Assembly (NCBI RefSeq): GCF_002019765.1
Contig: NZ_KV917380.1
Coordinates: forward strand, 3,831,836 to 3,895,835
Reading direction: 5' to 3'
Source: Shouchella oshimensis
GTDB lineage: Bacteria > Bacillota > Bacilli > Bacillales > Bacillaceae_D
DNA: 64,000 bases
Shown here piece after piece: positions 42,394 through 51,558 of this stretch. The notes beneath the pieces were generated by a model. The model was not told where the DNA came from, made no database searches, and was given only the letters and a program-made list of their open reading frames with translations. The position numbers and the translations under genes were made by a program. How positions within the stretch are numbered: the first letter of the stretch is position 1; each line of letters begins with the position of its first letter.

Positions 42394-43617
42394 CTACCCA
42401 CCAATTAACATTCCTGCAATCGTTGCGTTCATTAAGTTAACAAGTGTCGCAGCAATAAGGGCCTTCACACCATATTTTGCAATAAGCGAACGACGTTCTG
42501 GAATCATTCCGCCTAGTCCCCCAAGTAAAATCGCAATAGAAGAGATATTTGCAAATCCACAAAGAGCAAAAGCAGTAATAGTAAAGGTACGCTCGGATAA
42601 TTCCCCTGCTCCTGACATAAGCGCTTCAAAACCGATAAATTCATTTACAATCGTCTTCTGACCAATAAAGGAGCCAGCTTGTAAAGCTTCAGACCAAGGT
42701 ACACCAATAATCCACGCAACTGGTGCAAAAACAAACCCAAGGATTTCCTCTAACGTAATAACACCTAGTCCAAAAATATCGTTCCCTACAAACGATAACA
42801 ATAAGTTAATTAGTGCAATCAATGAGACAAAGGCAATCAGCATTGCACCTACGTTTAATGCTAATTTTAAACCATCCAATGCTCCGTTTGATGCTGCATC
42901 AATAAAGTTACGAGACTCACTTTTGACTTTTAAATTAATTGTATCTTTTGTCTCACTTACTTCTGTTTCTGGTACAAGCATTTTTGCCATTAATAGGCCA
43001 CCTGGCGCAGACATAAATGTAGCGGCAATTAAATATTCTAATGGAATCCCCATTAACGAGATCCCTGCCATAACAGACCCTGCAACAGTTGCCATACCAC
43101 CTGTCATAACGGCAAATAGCTCCGATGCAGTCATTTTATTTAAATAGGGTTTAATCATTAATGGTGCTTCTGTTTGTCCAACGAAAATATTCCCTGTTGC
43201 AGAGACAGATTCAGCACGGCTCGTTTGTAGTAAACGAGAAATTCCCCCACCAAGATAACGCACAATAAATTGCATGATGCCATAATGGTATAATACACTT
43301 ATAACAGCGGAGAAAAAGATAATAACTGGTAACACTTGGAATGCAAAAATCATTCCGACCCCTTCAACTGCAAAGATCCCTCCAAAGAGCATATCAATCC
43401 CTGCACCTGAAGTATCAATGGCAGCTTGTACACCCCTTGTTACTTGCTCAAGCACATAGCTTCCTATATCCGTCCATAATACAATAAATGCAAAAATAAT
43501 TTGTAAAGCTAGCGCGGTCAAAATCGTTCGCCAGTTAATCGCTTTCTTATTTGTAGAAAGCAAAAAAGCAAAGGCAAGCAAAATGACAATGCCCATAATA
43601 CCCCATAATACGTTCAT
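42394..43617 (-). CDS. NupC-family concentrative nucleoside transporter
   Basis: A 407-residue membrane protein of the CNT family, with FVGQTEAPLMIKPYL near residue 145 and the C-terminal FALCGFANISSIAILLGGLGGM, both CNT hallmarks. It imports nucleosides with H+ or Na+. GGGGAGG precedes the ATG. B. subtilis NupG has a purine riboswitch; none is recognisable in the 355 bp upstream here, so control differs. Monocistronic. Confidence 0.93.
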   Translation of the reverse strand: MNVLWGIMGIVILLAFAFLLSTNKKAINWRTILTALALQIIFAFIVLWTDIGSYVLEQVTRGVQAAIDTSGAGIDMLFGGIFAVEGVGMIFAFQVLPVIIFFSAVISVLYHYGIMQFIVRYLGGGISRLLQTSRAESVSATGNIFVGQTEAPLMIKPYLNKMTASELFAVMTGGMATVAGSVMAGISLMGIPLEYLIAATFMSAPGGLLMAKMLVPETEVSETKDTINLKVKSESRNFIDAASNGALDGLKLALNVGAMLIAFVSLIALINLLLSFVGNDIFGLGVITLEEILGFVFAPVAWIIGVPWSEALQAGSFIGQKTIVNEFIGFEALMSGAGELSERTFTITAFALCGFANISSIAILLGGLGGMIPERRSLIAKYGVKALIAATLVNLMNATIAGMLIGG

Positions 43618-43972
43618 ATTAGCCTCCCCGACGCAATTTTCCTTTATTGCGCCTTACTATTCCCTTAAATATGAGATTCTTGCACGTTTCTTTTAAAAAA
43701 TTATCACTAACAAGATTCAGCTTATGAAATGCGAGTAAGGAAGTCAATGCGTTCATAAAAAGTTACAATACTAAGAATCATTTCTACAATACATAAATAT
43801 AGGAAGAAATGTATAGAAACAACCACTTACATGCTGTAACGTATTCAAGCTTCTCTATGAACAAAAAGAATAAGCACATCGATTGCTCCCCTAGCTAGAA
43901 TTCTATAGAACTAGCTGGCGTGTGCAGTCGACGCGCTTTTATCATGTATCTCTTTATTCCTTTTGGCACAGC
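43618..43972. other. 355-bp intergenic region upstream of nupC
   Basis: No gene. A small hairpin (GACGCAAT / ATTGCGCC arms, 43630-43653) sits just upstream of the nupC ribosome site. At 43893-43916 a 24-nt near-perfect palindrome AGCTAG...CTAGCT with an inner TTCTATAGAA lies past the hydrolase stop but has no U-run. No purine riboswitch core was found. Confidence 0.5.
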
Positions 43973-44836
43973 TTACGCAGAGTGTTGATTTAAAAAGCCA
44001 ATCACTTCATTATTATGCTCTTCAGAACCTTTTCCTAACGAGAGTAGATGCCCCCACGTATTTAAACAACATAGTCTTGCTGTTTGAATATGACCTTTTG
44101 CATACTCAGCATGCTCTAAAGGAACAATGGCATCATTAACGCTATGCACAATAAGCGTTGGTGCTTGAATGGAATCAAGTTCTTCTTCTAATGACCGTCT
44201 TATTTGATTCATATCAATTAAGAATCCATGTCTAGAGCGCTGAAATTCCGTCATTCGATCAAACAAGTACCAATCTCTTGATAAGGTCCGAGCTTTAATT
44301 TCCTCGTAAGGCAATTTGCTATAAATCGGCGCGATCGTTTTGAAGGCAATGTCTGGTGAAAATCGCGCTAAACTCGACACACCTTTCCATACAAACTTCT
44401 CCACATACGGATAGAATAAGAAACGACTAATGAGTGCATCACGCTTTCTCGATTCTTTCCATGGCTTTGTTACAGCCCCTTGTAGTGTAAACGTTTTGAC
44501 ACGTTCGGGATAATGACTTGCTAGATAAATACCTGAAGGACCGCCTGTGGAAGCGGCAATTACGTGCACGCGTTCAATGTGCAATTCATTTAAAAGCTCA
44601 ATATAAAAGCTGCATGCTGTTTCCAATGATTTTCCGATTCTCTTTGATGTATGACCGTAACCTGCTCTAGAAGGAATAATAACCGAATATCCTTGTTCAA
44701 CAAGCTCTTCTAAACCAAGTTGTTCTAAACAATTGGAATGACCACCATGTAAATATAATATCGGTTCTCCTTCTCCCGTAATCGAATACTCTAAAGTCAA
44801 ATCCTCATACGTAAAAGAAGCAACGCCTCTCTCCAT
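43973..44836 (-). CDS. Alpha/beta hydrolase
   Basis: A 287-residue alpha/beta-hydrolase-fold protein. The nucleophile elbow is AASTGGPSG near residues 93-101 (A-x-S-x-G form, Ser95), the acid lies in HSVNDAIVPL near 230 and the His in WGHLLSLG near 262; HGGHSN near residue 30 forms the oxyanion loop. Esterase, lipase or haloperoxidase-like; substrate unknown. AAAAAGGAGA precedes the ATG. Single gene. Confidence 0.88.
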   Translation of the reverse strand: MERGVASFTYEDLTLEYSITGEGEPILYLHGGHSNCLEQLGLEELVEQGYSVIIPSRAGYGHTSKRIGKSLETACSFYIELLNELHIERVHVIAASTGGPSGIYLASHYPERVKTFTLQGAVTKPWKESRKRDALISRFLFYPYVEKFVWKGVSSLARFSPDIAFKTIAPIYSKLPYEEIKARTLSRDWYLFDRMTEFQRSRHGFLIDMNQIRRSLEEELDSIQAPTLIVHSVNDAIVPLEHAEYAKGHIQTARLCCLNTWGHLLSLGKGSEEHNNEVIGFLNQHSA

Positions 44837-45159
44837 GATGACTATCTCCTTTTTCTATAGTAGTTTGTAAAAAAATCTAAGATGAATATTACTCCCCTTC
44901 AGAAGGAAAGTCAACGGGCATTTGACTATTTTTTATCTACAAATTCATACCAATTTCTACATAGATTACGTAGCAAGAGTAAACCGTGTGACAGAGGAAA
45001 CAAGATCCGAAACACTTCCCTTATTCCAGCAACAAAAAAAAAATAAAACGGAATAGTATGTATTTTTAAAATTGATGTTGTAATTTCCTTCTGTAAGGGT
45101 ATGGATATCGAATATACAAACCTATTACATAATAAAAACCTTATAAGGAGTTGTTGCTT
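44837..45159 (+). promoter_or_regulatory. Upstream region of the BCCT transporter with sigma-B-type promoter
   Basis: In this 323-bp gap GTTGTA (45077-45082), a 14-nt spacer and GGGTAT (45097-45102) resemble a sigma-B promoter with a perfect -10, 58 nt before the start. Osmolyte carriers such as B. subtilis OpuD/OpuE use sigma-B in part. A minus-strand frame at 44926-45198 is judged spurious. Confidence 0.4.
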
Positions 45160-47058
45160 ATGGCTAGTACGTCTAATAAAGAAAGCATAAAAGAACAAGC
45201 ATCACCGTTTGTATTTATTTCCTCGACGATTCTTATCGTTCTGTTTGTACTATGGGGAATTATAAGTCCAAGTCATTTAGGATCAACGGCAGAGACTGCG
45301 CTCGATTGGATAATTGAAAACTTTGGTTGGTTCTATATGACCATTGCTAGCTTGTTTATTTTATTTGGGCTCGTTGTGGCGATATCACCTTTTGGAAAAC
45401 TAAGGTTAGGGAAAGACCATGATCGACCAGAACATTCATTTATATCCTGGGTAGGGATGTTATTTGCTGCCGGACTAGGCGTTGGCTTTGTATTCTTTGG
45501 CGTAGCAGAACCCATTCTCTATTACTCAGAACAGCCACCTGGTTATTCTTTTAGCTTACCAGAACAAGGTGGAGATGCAGCAGAAGTCGGTCTTCGTTAC
45601 GGAGTCTTTCATTGGGGACTGCATGCTTGGGGGGCATTTTCCATAGTCGGTTTAACCCTTGCGTATGTACAGTTTCGAAAAAACCGACCCGCTCTCATTA
45701 GTTCGGCTTTTTACCCGTTGCTTGGAAATAAAACAGATGGTTGGATGGGCAAAGGAATTGATTTATTAGCTGTCATTTCAACTTGTGCTGGTGTAGCAAC
45801 AACATTTGGCATAAGCGCGTTACAAATATCAGGAGGGATTTCCTTTTTATCACCACTTGAAAATGGAATTCCTTTACAATTAAGTATTATTGCTATTATT
45901 ACCATATTATTTTTATTCTCAGCAGTTCGAGGAATAAATAAAGGGATTAAACGGCTAACCAACTTGAACCTTGTCCTAGCAGGAATATTGATGTTTTTTG
46001 TTTTATTTGCTGGTCAGACTATTACACTTTTAGAAAGTATGGTAACGACTCTAGGAAGTTATGCCGCAAATGTTGTGTCCATGTCTTTTTCAATGGACCC
46101 TTATAGTGATGACGGTTGGTTAGGAGCAAATACGATTTTCTTTTGGGCTTGGCATATGTCTTGGTCACCATTTGTTGGTTTATTTATTGCTCGTATTTCA
46201 AAAGGTCGTACGATACGGGAGTTTATTGCTGGTGTTCTTCTCGTTCCAACCCTTATGGCTGTTATTTGGTTTTCTGTCTTTGGCGGCACAGCCCTCGACA
46301 TACAGCTTAGCGGCGTTTTTGATATGGCGTCTGTCGCAACAAATGAAGTGGAGTTAACATTATTTTATATGCTTGATCAACTCCCTTTAACGATGATTTC
46401 GAGCATACTAGCCGTTTTAGTTGTTGGGATTTTCTTTGTTACATCAGCTGACTCTGCTGCTTTTGTTCTTGGTTCAATGACGTCAAACGGTTCGTTAAAC
46501 CCGAGCTTTAAGATAAAAATTCTATGGGGAGTACTCATCGCCGGTACCGCTTCCGTTCTTCTTGTAAGTGGGGATGGTGGACTCGATGCCCTGCAAACGG
46601 CAGCACTCACAGCCGCGCTTCCATTCGCTTTTATTCTTGTTTTTATGCTGATTGCAATGGGTACGATGCTAACACGAGATTGGAAGACCGACCAGCGTCG
46701 GAAGCAAAATGCCCATGATGACGAGCTTAAAAAAGCAATGAAAGAAGAAGCATACGAGGATTTAAAGAAAGAGTTAACGTCTGAGTGGCGCGAGGAATTA
46801 AAACGAGAGCTATTAGCCAACGGTCGAGCAACAGCAGAAATGGTTCATTTTCAAACAACTGAAGACTCTTGGATTACTGGAAAGACACTCGCAGAAATTA
46901 AATTTCCGGCTCATGTAAATGTCAGCGCGATTGAACGTGGTGATTCCATGCTTTCCCCAACAGGGAGTACAATGATTCAAGCTGGAGACTACCTCTATAT
47001 CCTTGTAGAAATAGAACAAAAAGAAGCCGTTCAAGACATTTTGCGCAAGACCATTTAA
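45160..47058 (+). CDS. BCCT-family osmolyte transporter with C-terminal RCK_C-like domain
   Basis: A 632-residue protein. Residues 1 to about 505 form a twelve-segment betaine/choline/carnitine transporter, with the BCCT signature FFWAWHMSWSPFVGLFIARIS near 325-345. A charged helix of about 55 residues (KKELTSEWREELKREL) follows, then a C-terminal domain of about 70 residues, ITGKTLAEIKFPAHVNVSAI ... ERGDSMLSP ... IQAGDYLYILVE, that reads as a TrkA-C/RCK_C fold. RCK_C domains in potassium carriers bind c-di-AMP, so glycine betaine or choline uptake may be ligand-gated here. AAGGAG is 9 nt before the ATG. Usual BCCTs of bacilli (about 500-550) lack this domain. Confidence 0.88.
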   Translation: MASTSNKESIKEQASPFVFISSTILIVLFVLWGIISPSHLGSTAETALDWIIENFGWFYMTIASLFILFGLVVAISPFGKLRLGKDHDRPEHSFISWVGMLFAAGLGVGFVFFGVAEPILYYSEQPPGYSFSLPEQGGDAAEVGLRYGVFHWGLHAWGAFSIVGLTLAYVQFRKNRPALISSAFYPLLGNKTDGWMGKGIDLLAVISTCAGVATTFGISALQISGGISFLSPLENGIPLQLSIIAIITILFLFSAVRGINKGIKRLTNLNLVLAGILMFFVLFAGQTITLLESMVTTLGSYAANVVSMSFSMDPYSDDGWLGANTIFFWAWHMSWSPFVGLFIARISKGRTIREFIAGVLLVPTLMAVIWFSVFGGTALDIQLSGVFDMASVATNEVELTLFYMLDQLPLTMISSILAVLVVGIFFVTSADSAAFVLGSMTSNGSLNPSFKIKILWGVLIAGTASVLLVSGDGGLDALQTAALTAALPFAFILVFMLIAMGTMLTRDWKTDQRRKQNAHDDELKKAMKEEAYEDLKKELTSEWREELKRELLANGRATAEMVHFQTTEDSWITGKTLAEIKFPAHVNVSAIERGDSMLSPTGSTMIQAGDYLYILVEIEQKEAVQDILRKTI

Positions 47059-47067
47059 TATTTAATT

Positions 47068-47105
47068 AAAGCCCTCAATTGATTTTACATTTGAGGGCTT
47101 TTCTA
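47068..47105 (+). terminator. Terminator of the BCCT gene
   Basis: AAAGCCCTCAA and TTGAGGGCTTT arms and a short T-run, 10 nt after the stop. Confidence 0.88.
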
Positions 47106-47319
47106 AAATTGATAAAAATTTTTTCACAATTGAATTGTCCTTTTCTTCATATATCTTAAGGTAAAAAATGAAGAAAATGTTATCGTACCCTCTAACAAAA
47201 AGTTCATCTACTTAGGGTAACTACTAGTTAATCAGAATGATGATCACCTTTCAGGTATTTATTTGTCCATGAAAATACGTGTAACAACGTTTAAGATCAT
47301 CTAATAAATAAAATAAAAT

Positions 47320-47349
47320 TTGACATTTTTCTTTATTTTTAAGTAATAT
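47320..47349 (+). promoter_or_regulatory. Sigma-A promoter of the TAXI-TRAP operon
   Basis: TTGACA (47320-47325), 18-nt spacer, TAATAT (47344-47349), 40 nt before the start. The rest of the 47106-47388 gap is AT-rich with no other feature recognised. Confidence 0.6.
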
Positions 47350-47388
47350 TATAGACTAAGATGATTATTTATTAGGGGGTCTATTTAA

Positions 47389-48360
47389 ATGAAAAAATCT
47401 TTACCTTATCTAGTTGCTTTCAGTGCTATTTTAGCGTTGGGAGCTTGCGGGAACGATGACAGCAATGACAATGGTGGCGATGATGCTGGCGGTGACGAAC
47501 CTCAATTCATGAACTTGTTAACTGGTGGAACCGGTGGTACATACTATCCACTTGGTGGGGAAATCGCCAATATCTTAGGTGATGCTACAGATACAACGAT
47601 CGATGCTCAATCGTCTAATGCATCTGCCGATAATTTGATGAGTTTAAGCGATGATAATGCGGAAATTGCATTTACACAGACAGATGTTATGTCTAATGCT
47701 ATCGACGGTATTAATGCATTTGAAGGAGAGGCTATTGATAACATTTCTGCCATTGGTTCACTTTATCCAGAAACTATTCAGATTGTTACAACGGCTGGGA
47801 GTGGGATTGAAACCATCGAAGATTTAGAAGGAAAAGCTATTTCTGTAGGTGCACCTGGTTCTGGGACTTACTTAAATGCAGAACAAATTCTTGATGTCGC
47901 TGGTTTAACAATGGACGACATAAATGCACAACACTTATCTTTCGACGAATCTACTAGCGGCTTGCAAGATGGTAATATTGATGCCGCCTTTATTACAGCT
48001 GGGACACCAACTGGTGCCGTAGAAGGTTTATCTGCCACCAATGACATTGCGATTGTTTCTATGACCGATGAGCAAGTAAATTCGTTAGTCGATGAATTTC
48101 CTTTCTATGCACCTTTTACAATTGAAAGCGGAACGTATGCAGGGCTAGATAGCGAAGTAAACACAGTAGCTGTGTACGCCATGCTCGCTGTCACAAATAA
48201 TCTTTCAGAAGATCTGGTTTACGAAATGACAAAAGCCCTGTACGAACGTACTGATGAAATGTCTCATGAAAAATCAAACGAAATCTTATTAGAAACTGCT
48301 CAAGAAGGTATTGGTTTTGATATTCATCCTGGCGCACAACGCTTCTTTGACGAACAATAA
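47389..48360 (+). CDS. TAXI family TRAP transporter solute-binding lipoprotein
   Basis: A 323-residue lipoprotein: signal peptide ending LGAC (Cys20), an Asn/Asp/Gly linker, then the TAXI solute-binding domain opening with LLTGGTGGTYYPLGGEIAN. TAXI proteins deliver organic acids or amino acids such as glutamate/2-oxoglutarate to TRAP permeases. Strongly acidic. Ribosome site AGGGGG. It heads an operon with a DUF1850 gene and a fused permease; an intervening hairpin would make it the most abundant product. Confidence 0.93.
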   Translation: MKKSLPYLVAFSAILALGACGNDDSNDNGGDDAGGDEPQFMNLLTGGTGGTYYPLGGEIANILGDATDTTIDAQSSNASADNLMSLSDDNAEIAFTQTDVMSNAIDGINAFEGEAIDNISAIGSLYPETIQIVTTAGSGIETIEDLEGKAISVGAPGSGTYLNAEQILDVAGLTMDDINAQHLSFDESTSGLQDGNIDAAFITAGTPTGAVEGLSATNDIAIVSMTDEQVNSLVDEFPFYAPFTIESGTYAGLDSEVNTVAVYAMLAVTNNLSEDLVYEMTKALYERTDEMSHEKSNEILLETAQEGIGFDIHPGAQRFFDEQ

Positions 48361-48381
48361 GTAAACGCTATATAACACACT

Positions 48382-48425
48382 AAACCGGCTGCCTAGCCAT
48401 TACAACGAGCAGTCGGTTTTTTTAA
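48382..48425 (+). terminator. Attenuating terminator inside the TRAP operon
   Basis: AAACCGGCTGC and GCAGTCGGTTT arms with seven T, between the binding-protein and DUF1850 genes; expected to lower downstream expression. Confidence 0.8.
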
Positions 48426-48439
48426 TGGGAGATGCACCC

Positions 48440-48976
48440 ATGAATTCGTTTAAACGACGGTCTTTTCTTTTGATTGCCGGCTTTTTTTTAATCGGTATTG
48501 TGTTGACACTTTTTCCTTACCAATCTGTACTCGTATTTTCAAAGCAACATACAAATGAACTGATTGCCTATACTCCAATGAATGAAGGAGATCGCTTTCA
48601 AATCATTTATACTCATTCCATTCATTTAACTGATGTCATTGAATCCTATCTTATAACAGAAGATCGACAAATTGAGCAATATGAGATGAGCTTTGAGGAA
48701 TTTGGTATTGGTATGCCCTCAAGGGCAACGGGAGCACAACAGCTTATCATTAAAGATGGCCGTTATTATTTAACAAATATGACAAACCGCCATTCTTACC
48801 TCCCTATACGTGTCGCGGATGTCGTGCCTCAACAACGATTCTTGTGGAACGATGGAAATCACCTTATCTGGTTCAAAGAGTATTTTGAACCACAATCATA
48901 CATAACCGTGGAGATGAAAAAATTATCTCTATGGCAGCTACGGAAGGGAGTAAAATTACGTGAGCACAATGAATGA
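48440..48976 (+). CDS. DUF1850 protein of the TAXI-TRAP operon
   Basis: A 178-residue DUF1850 protein with one N-terminal membrane segment (residues about 8-26) and a extracellular domain containing FQIIYTHSIHLTDVIESY and GIGMPSRATG. The family is found almost only between TAXI binding proteins and fused TRAP permeases and may be an accessory subunit. ATG at 48440 follows GGGAG by 7-8 nt; an ATG at 48425 lies before it. Its end overlaps the permease start by 17 nt. Confidence 0.88.
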   Translation: MNSFKRRSFLLIAGFFLIGIVLTLFPYQSVLVFSKQHTNELIAYTPMNEGDRFQIIYTHSIHLTDVIESYLITEDRQIEQYEMSFEEFGIGMPSRATGAQQLIIKDGRYYLTNMTNRHSYLPIRVADVVPQQRFLWNDGNHLIWFKEYFEPQSYITVEMKKLSLWQLRKGVKLREHNE

Positions 48977-50951
48977 AACTTTGTCCCAAGATGAACAAGA
49001 TAAATTAATGCAAAAATACGATCCAGAGTCACGTACACGCAATGTGAAAGGAATTACCGCAGCCATCGTTTTTATTGGTTTGCTTTCGTTTTCGTTATTC
49101 CATATTTATACAGGTGTTCAAGGAGCATTTACCGCTCAAATTCAAAGAACCATTCACCTTGGTTTTGCTTTATCTCTGATATTCCTACTATTCCCAGCTA
49201 GAAGGAAAACTACCAGAGACAGCGTGCCTTGGTACGATTACCTTCTTGCCATAGCAGCAGTCGTTGTCTGTGCATACTGGCCCATTTTTTATAGTGATTT
49301 GGTTCAGCAAGTTGGAGGTATTAAAACAACCGCCCAATTCGTGATTGGGGCTCTAGCCGTTATCCTCGTCTTTGAAGCAACAAGACGTGCCGTTGGGCTT
49401 CCAATCGTTATCATTGCAGGGCTGTTTGTGATCTATGCCTTATTCGGCCCCTATATGCCTGGCTTTCTCGCTCATCGAGGATTAAATGTAGATCAATTTA
49501 TTCATTCTATGTTTTTTACAACCCAAGGTATTTTAGGTACACCGCTACAAGTATCATCTACTTTTATCTTTTTATTCTTGTTATTCGGTGCGTTTCTCAT
49601 TCAAACTGGCGTTGGTGGATATTTTAACGACCTTGCAATTACGATTGCAGGACGACGTATTGGGGGACCTGCAAAAGTAGCCATCTTCTCAAGCGCCTTA
49701 AATGGAACTATATCAGGTAGTTCAGTTGCAAACACCGTTACAACAGGAGCTTACACCATTCCAATGATGAAAAAACTAGGCTATAAACCAAATTTTGCTG
49801 GAGCAGTAGAAGCTGCAGCCTCTACAGGCGGACAAATTATGCCCCCTATTATGGGTGCAGCAGCCTTTTTAATGATTGAATTTGCAGGTGTTAGCTATTG
49901 GGAAATCGCTCGTGCTGCTATCATTCCAGCTATCCTTTATTTTTCAGGTATTTGGATTATGACCCATTTTGAAGCGAAACGACTTAACTTACTCGGTTTG
50001 CCAGAAGATCAGATCCCATCAAAGAAAATTATTATAAAAAAGATACACCTTTTATTACCTATTTTACTTATTATATATTTACTCTTCCAAGGATTCAGTA
50101 TTGAAAGAGCTGCTTTACTCGGTATATTATCAACCGTTATCGTCAGCCTATTTTTAAAAGAAACACGCATTACCCCGAGCAAATTTATTTTAGCCTTAAC
50201 AAGCGGAGCAAGAACGGCTCTAGGTATTGCAGCTGCAACCGCATGTGCTGGTATTATCGTTGGGGTAGTAACCACTACAGGATTAGGCTTAAAAATGGGT
50301 AATATGATTGTTGGTCTCGCTGGAACCTTCACAACAAGCCCAGAATTACAGCTTATTTTCACGCTTATACTCACAATGATAACTTGTATTATTATCGGGA
50401 TGGGTTCTCCTACGACAGCTAATTATATTATTACATCGACTATCGCATTACCTGCTATTCTCGCATTAAATGGTCAGCTCGAGGTCGCTATACCGGTACT
50501 CGCTGCTCATATGTTTGTTTTCTATTTTGGAATTGTTGCAGATATTACACCACCAGTTGCTTTAGCCGCATTTGCTGCCACAGGCATATCCGGTGGAGAG
50601 CCAATTCGTACAGGTATCAATGCAACAAAGCTTGCAATAGCCGCATTTATAATTCCGTATATGTTTGTTTTGCAGCCACAGTTATTAATGATTGATTCTG
50701 CTCCGCTTGAAATAGGTGTAGCCTTTGTAACCGCTTTTGTAGGTATGATTGCAATTGGTGCATGTATGATAGGATATTGGTATCGCCAATTGAATTGGTT
50801 TGAGCGAATAGTATCTTTAGCAACAGGGCTATTATTGATTTATCCTGAAAGTTACTCAGACATTATTGGATTTGTACTGTTTGTAGGTTTAATTGCACTA
50901 CAATTAATTACCATGAAACGCAAAACACAACCACCTTTAGAATCTTCATAA
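48960..50951 (+). CDS. TRAP transporter permease, fused small and large subunits (DctQ-DctM type)
   Basis: A 663-residue membrane protein. A four-segment DctQ-like N-terminal part (to about residue 150) is fused to a DctM part with signatures FGAFLIQTGVGGYFNDLA, GSSVANTVTTGAYTIPMMKK, STGGQIMPPIMGAAAFLM and GMGSPTTANYI. It performs Na+-driven uptake of the ligand delivered by the TAXI protein. The start is a GTG with AAGGGAG 9 nt upstream, overlapping the DUF1850 gene, so the two are probably translationally coupled. Confidence 0.94.
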   Translation: MSTMNETLSQDEQDKLMQKYDPESRTRNVKGITAAIVFIGLLSFSLFHIYTGVQGAFTAQIQRTIHLGFALSLIFLLFPARRKTTRDSVPWYDYLLAIAAVVVCAYWPIFYSDLVQQVGGIKTTAQFVIGALAVILVFEATRRAVGLPIVIIAGLFVIYALFGPYMPGFLAHRGLNVDQFIHSMFFTTQGILGTPLQVSSTFIFLFLLFGAFLIQTGVGGYFNDLAITIAGRRIGGPAKVAIFSSALNGTISGSSVANTVTTGAYTIPMMKKLGYKPNFAGAVEAAASTGGQIMPPIMGAAAFLMIEFAGVSYWEIARAAIIPAILYFSGIWIMTHFEAKRLNLLGLPEDQIPSKKIIIKKIHLLLPILLIIYLLFQGFSIERAALLGILSTVIVSLFLKETRITPSKFILALTSGARTALGIAAATACAGIIVGVVTTTGLGLKMGNMIVGLAGTFTTSPELQLIFTLILTMITCIIIGMGSPTTANYIITSTIALPAILALNGQLEVAIPVLAAHMFVFYFGIVADITPPVALAAFAATGISGGEPIRTGINATKLAIAAFIIPYMFVLQPQLLMIDSAPLEIGVAFVTAFVGMIAIGACMIGYWYRQLNWFERIVSLATGLLLIYPESYSDIIGFVLFVGLIALQLITMKRKTQPPLESS

Positions 50952-50952
50952 T

Positions 50953-50996
50953 AAAAAACGTCCGAAAGCATTTAAATGCTTTCGGACGTTTTTACA
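50953..50996. terminator. Bidirectional terminator between TRAP permease and GNAT genes
   Basis: AAAAACGTCCGAAAGCATTT and its exact complement form a 20-bp stem flanked by A- and T-runs; the GNAT stop at 50972 lies inside it. Confidence 0.9.
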
Positions 50997-51433
50997 TTTG
51001 TACTCAACGAATAAATCATGCGAATCGTGCTACTGTCTTCCTCACTTTTTTCCTCAAATCCAACTTCTTCAAAAACATGTTTTGCCTTTGTATTATCGGC
51101 GCCCATTAACACACATATTTTCTCTGGATTTGTTTCTGCCTTTAAGAAATCTACACATTTCTGAACAAACGCTCTCCCCTTGCCCTTACCAGTTTCCTCA
51201 GGATTTAATCCAGGAGCGATCTCAATCATGCCATTTATTCGCTTCACGCCAATAAACCCGATGATTTCATTCTCACGGTAAACCGCGTATTGCCAAGTGT
51301 TTTTCTTTCCAAACTCTAAAAAAGACGTTGTCCGAGAATTTTTTTCATCATGAAAAAAAGAATAAGCTCCCTTATACTGCCATTGATACGCAATCCACTT
51401 TGCTTGATCTTCAGTCATAGCCACAAAGCGCAT
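50972..51433 (-). CDS. GNAT family N-acetyltransferase
   Basis: A 153-residue acetyltransferase with the CoA-binding motif PEETGKGKGRAFVQKCVDFL near residues 78-97 (ETGKGKG) and the motif-B region NTKAKHVFEEVGFEEKS. It belongs to the YesJ/YkkB-like group; acceptor unknown. GGGGGAG precedes the ATG. The final codons lie within the shared terminator stem. Confidence 0.88.
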   Translation of the reverse strand: MRFVAMTEDQAKWIAYQWQYKGAYSFFHDEKNSRTTSFLEFGKKNTWQYAVYRENEIIGFIGVKRINGMIEIAPGLNPEETGKGKGRAFVQKCVDFLKAETNPEKICVLMGADNTKAKHVFEEVGFEEKSEEDSSTIRMIYSLSTNVKTSESI

Positions 51434-51558
51434 ACGATCTCTCCCCCAATCGAATTTACATCTTCTCTTTTTTTATTGTTTAGAATTTCTCTTCATACAA
51501 AATGACAGGTATATTGCTTCCCTAAAACAGAAAAACTGAATAAAAAGGAGGTATATAT

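Noticed and set aside
43618-43972. Purine riboswitch upstream of nupC, expected by analogy with B. subtilis nupG
   Set aside because: No aptamer core sequence was found in the 355 bp.
44926-45198. 90-aa minus-strand frame between the hydrolase and BCCT genes
   Set aside because: Low-complexity hydrophobic translation of AT-rich DNA, overlapping the BCCT start and promoter.
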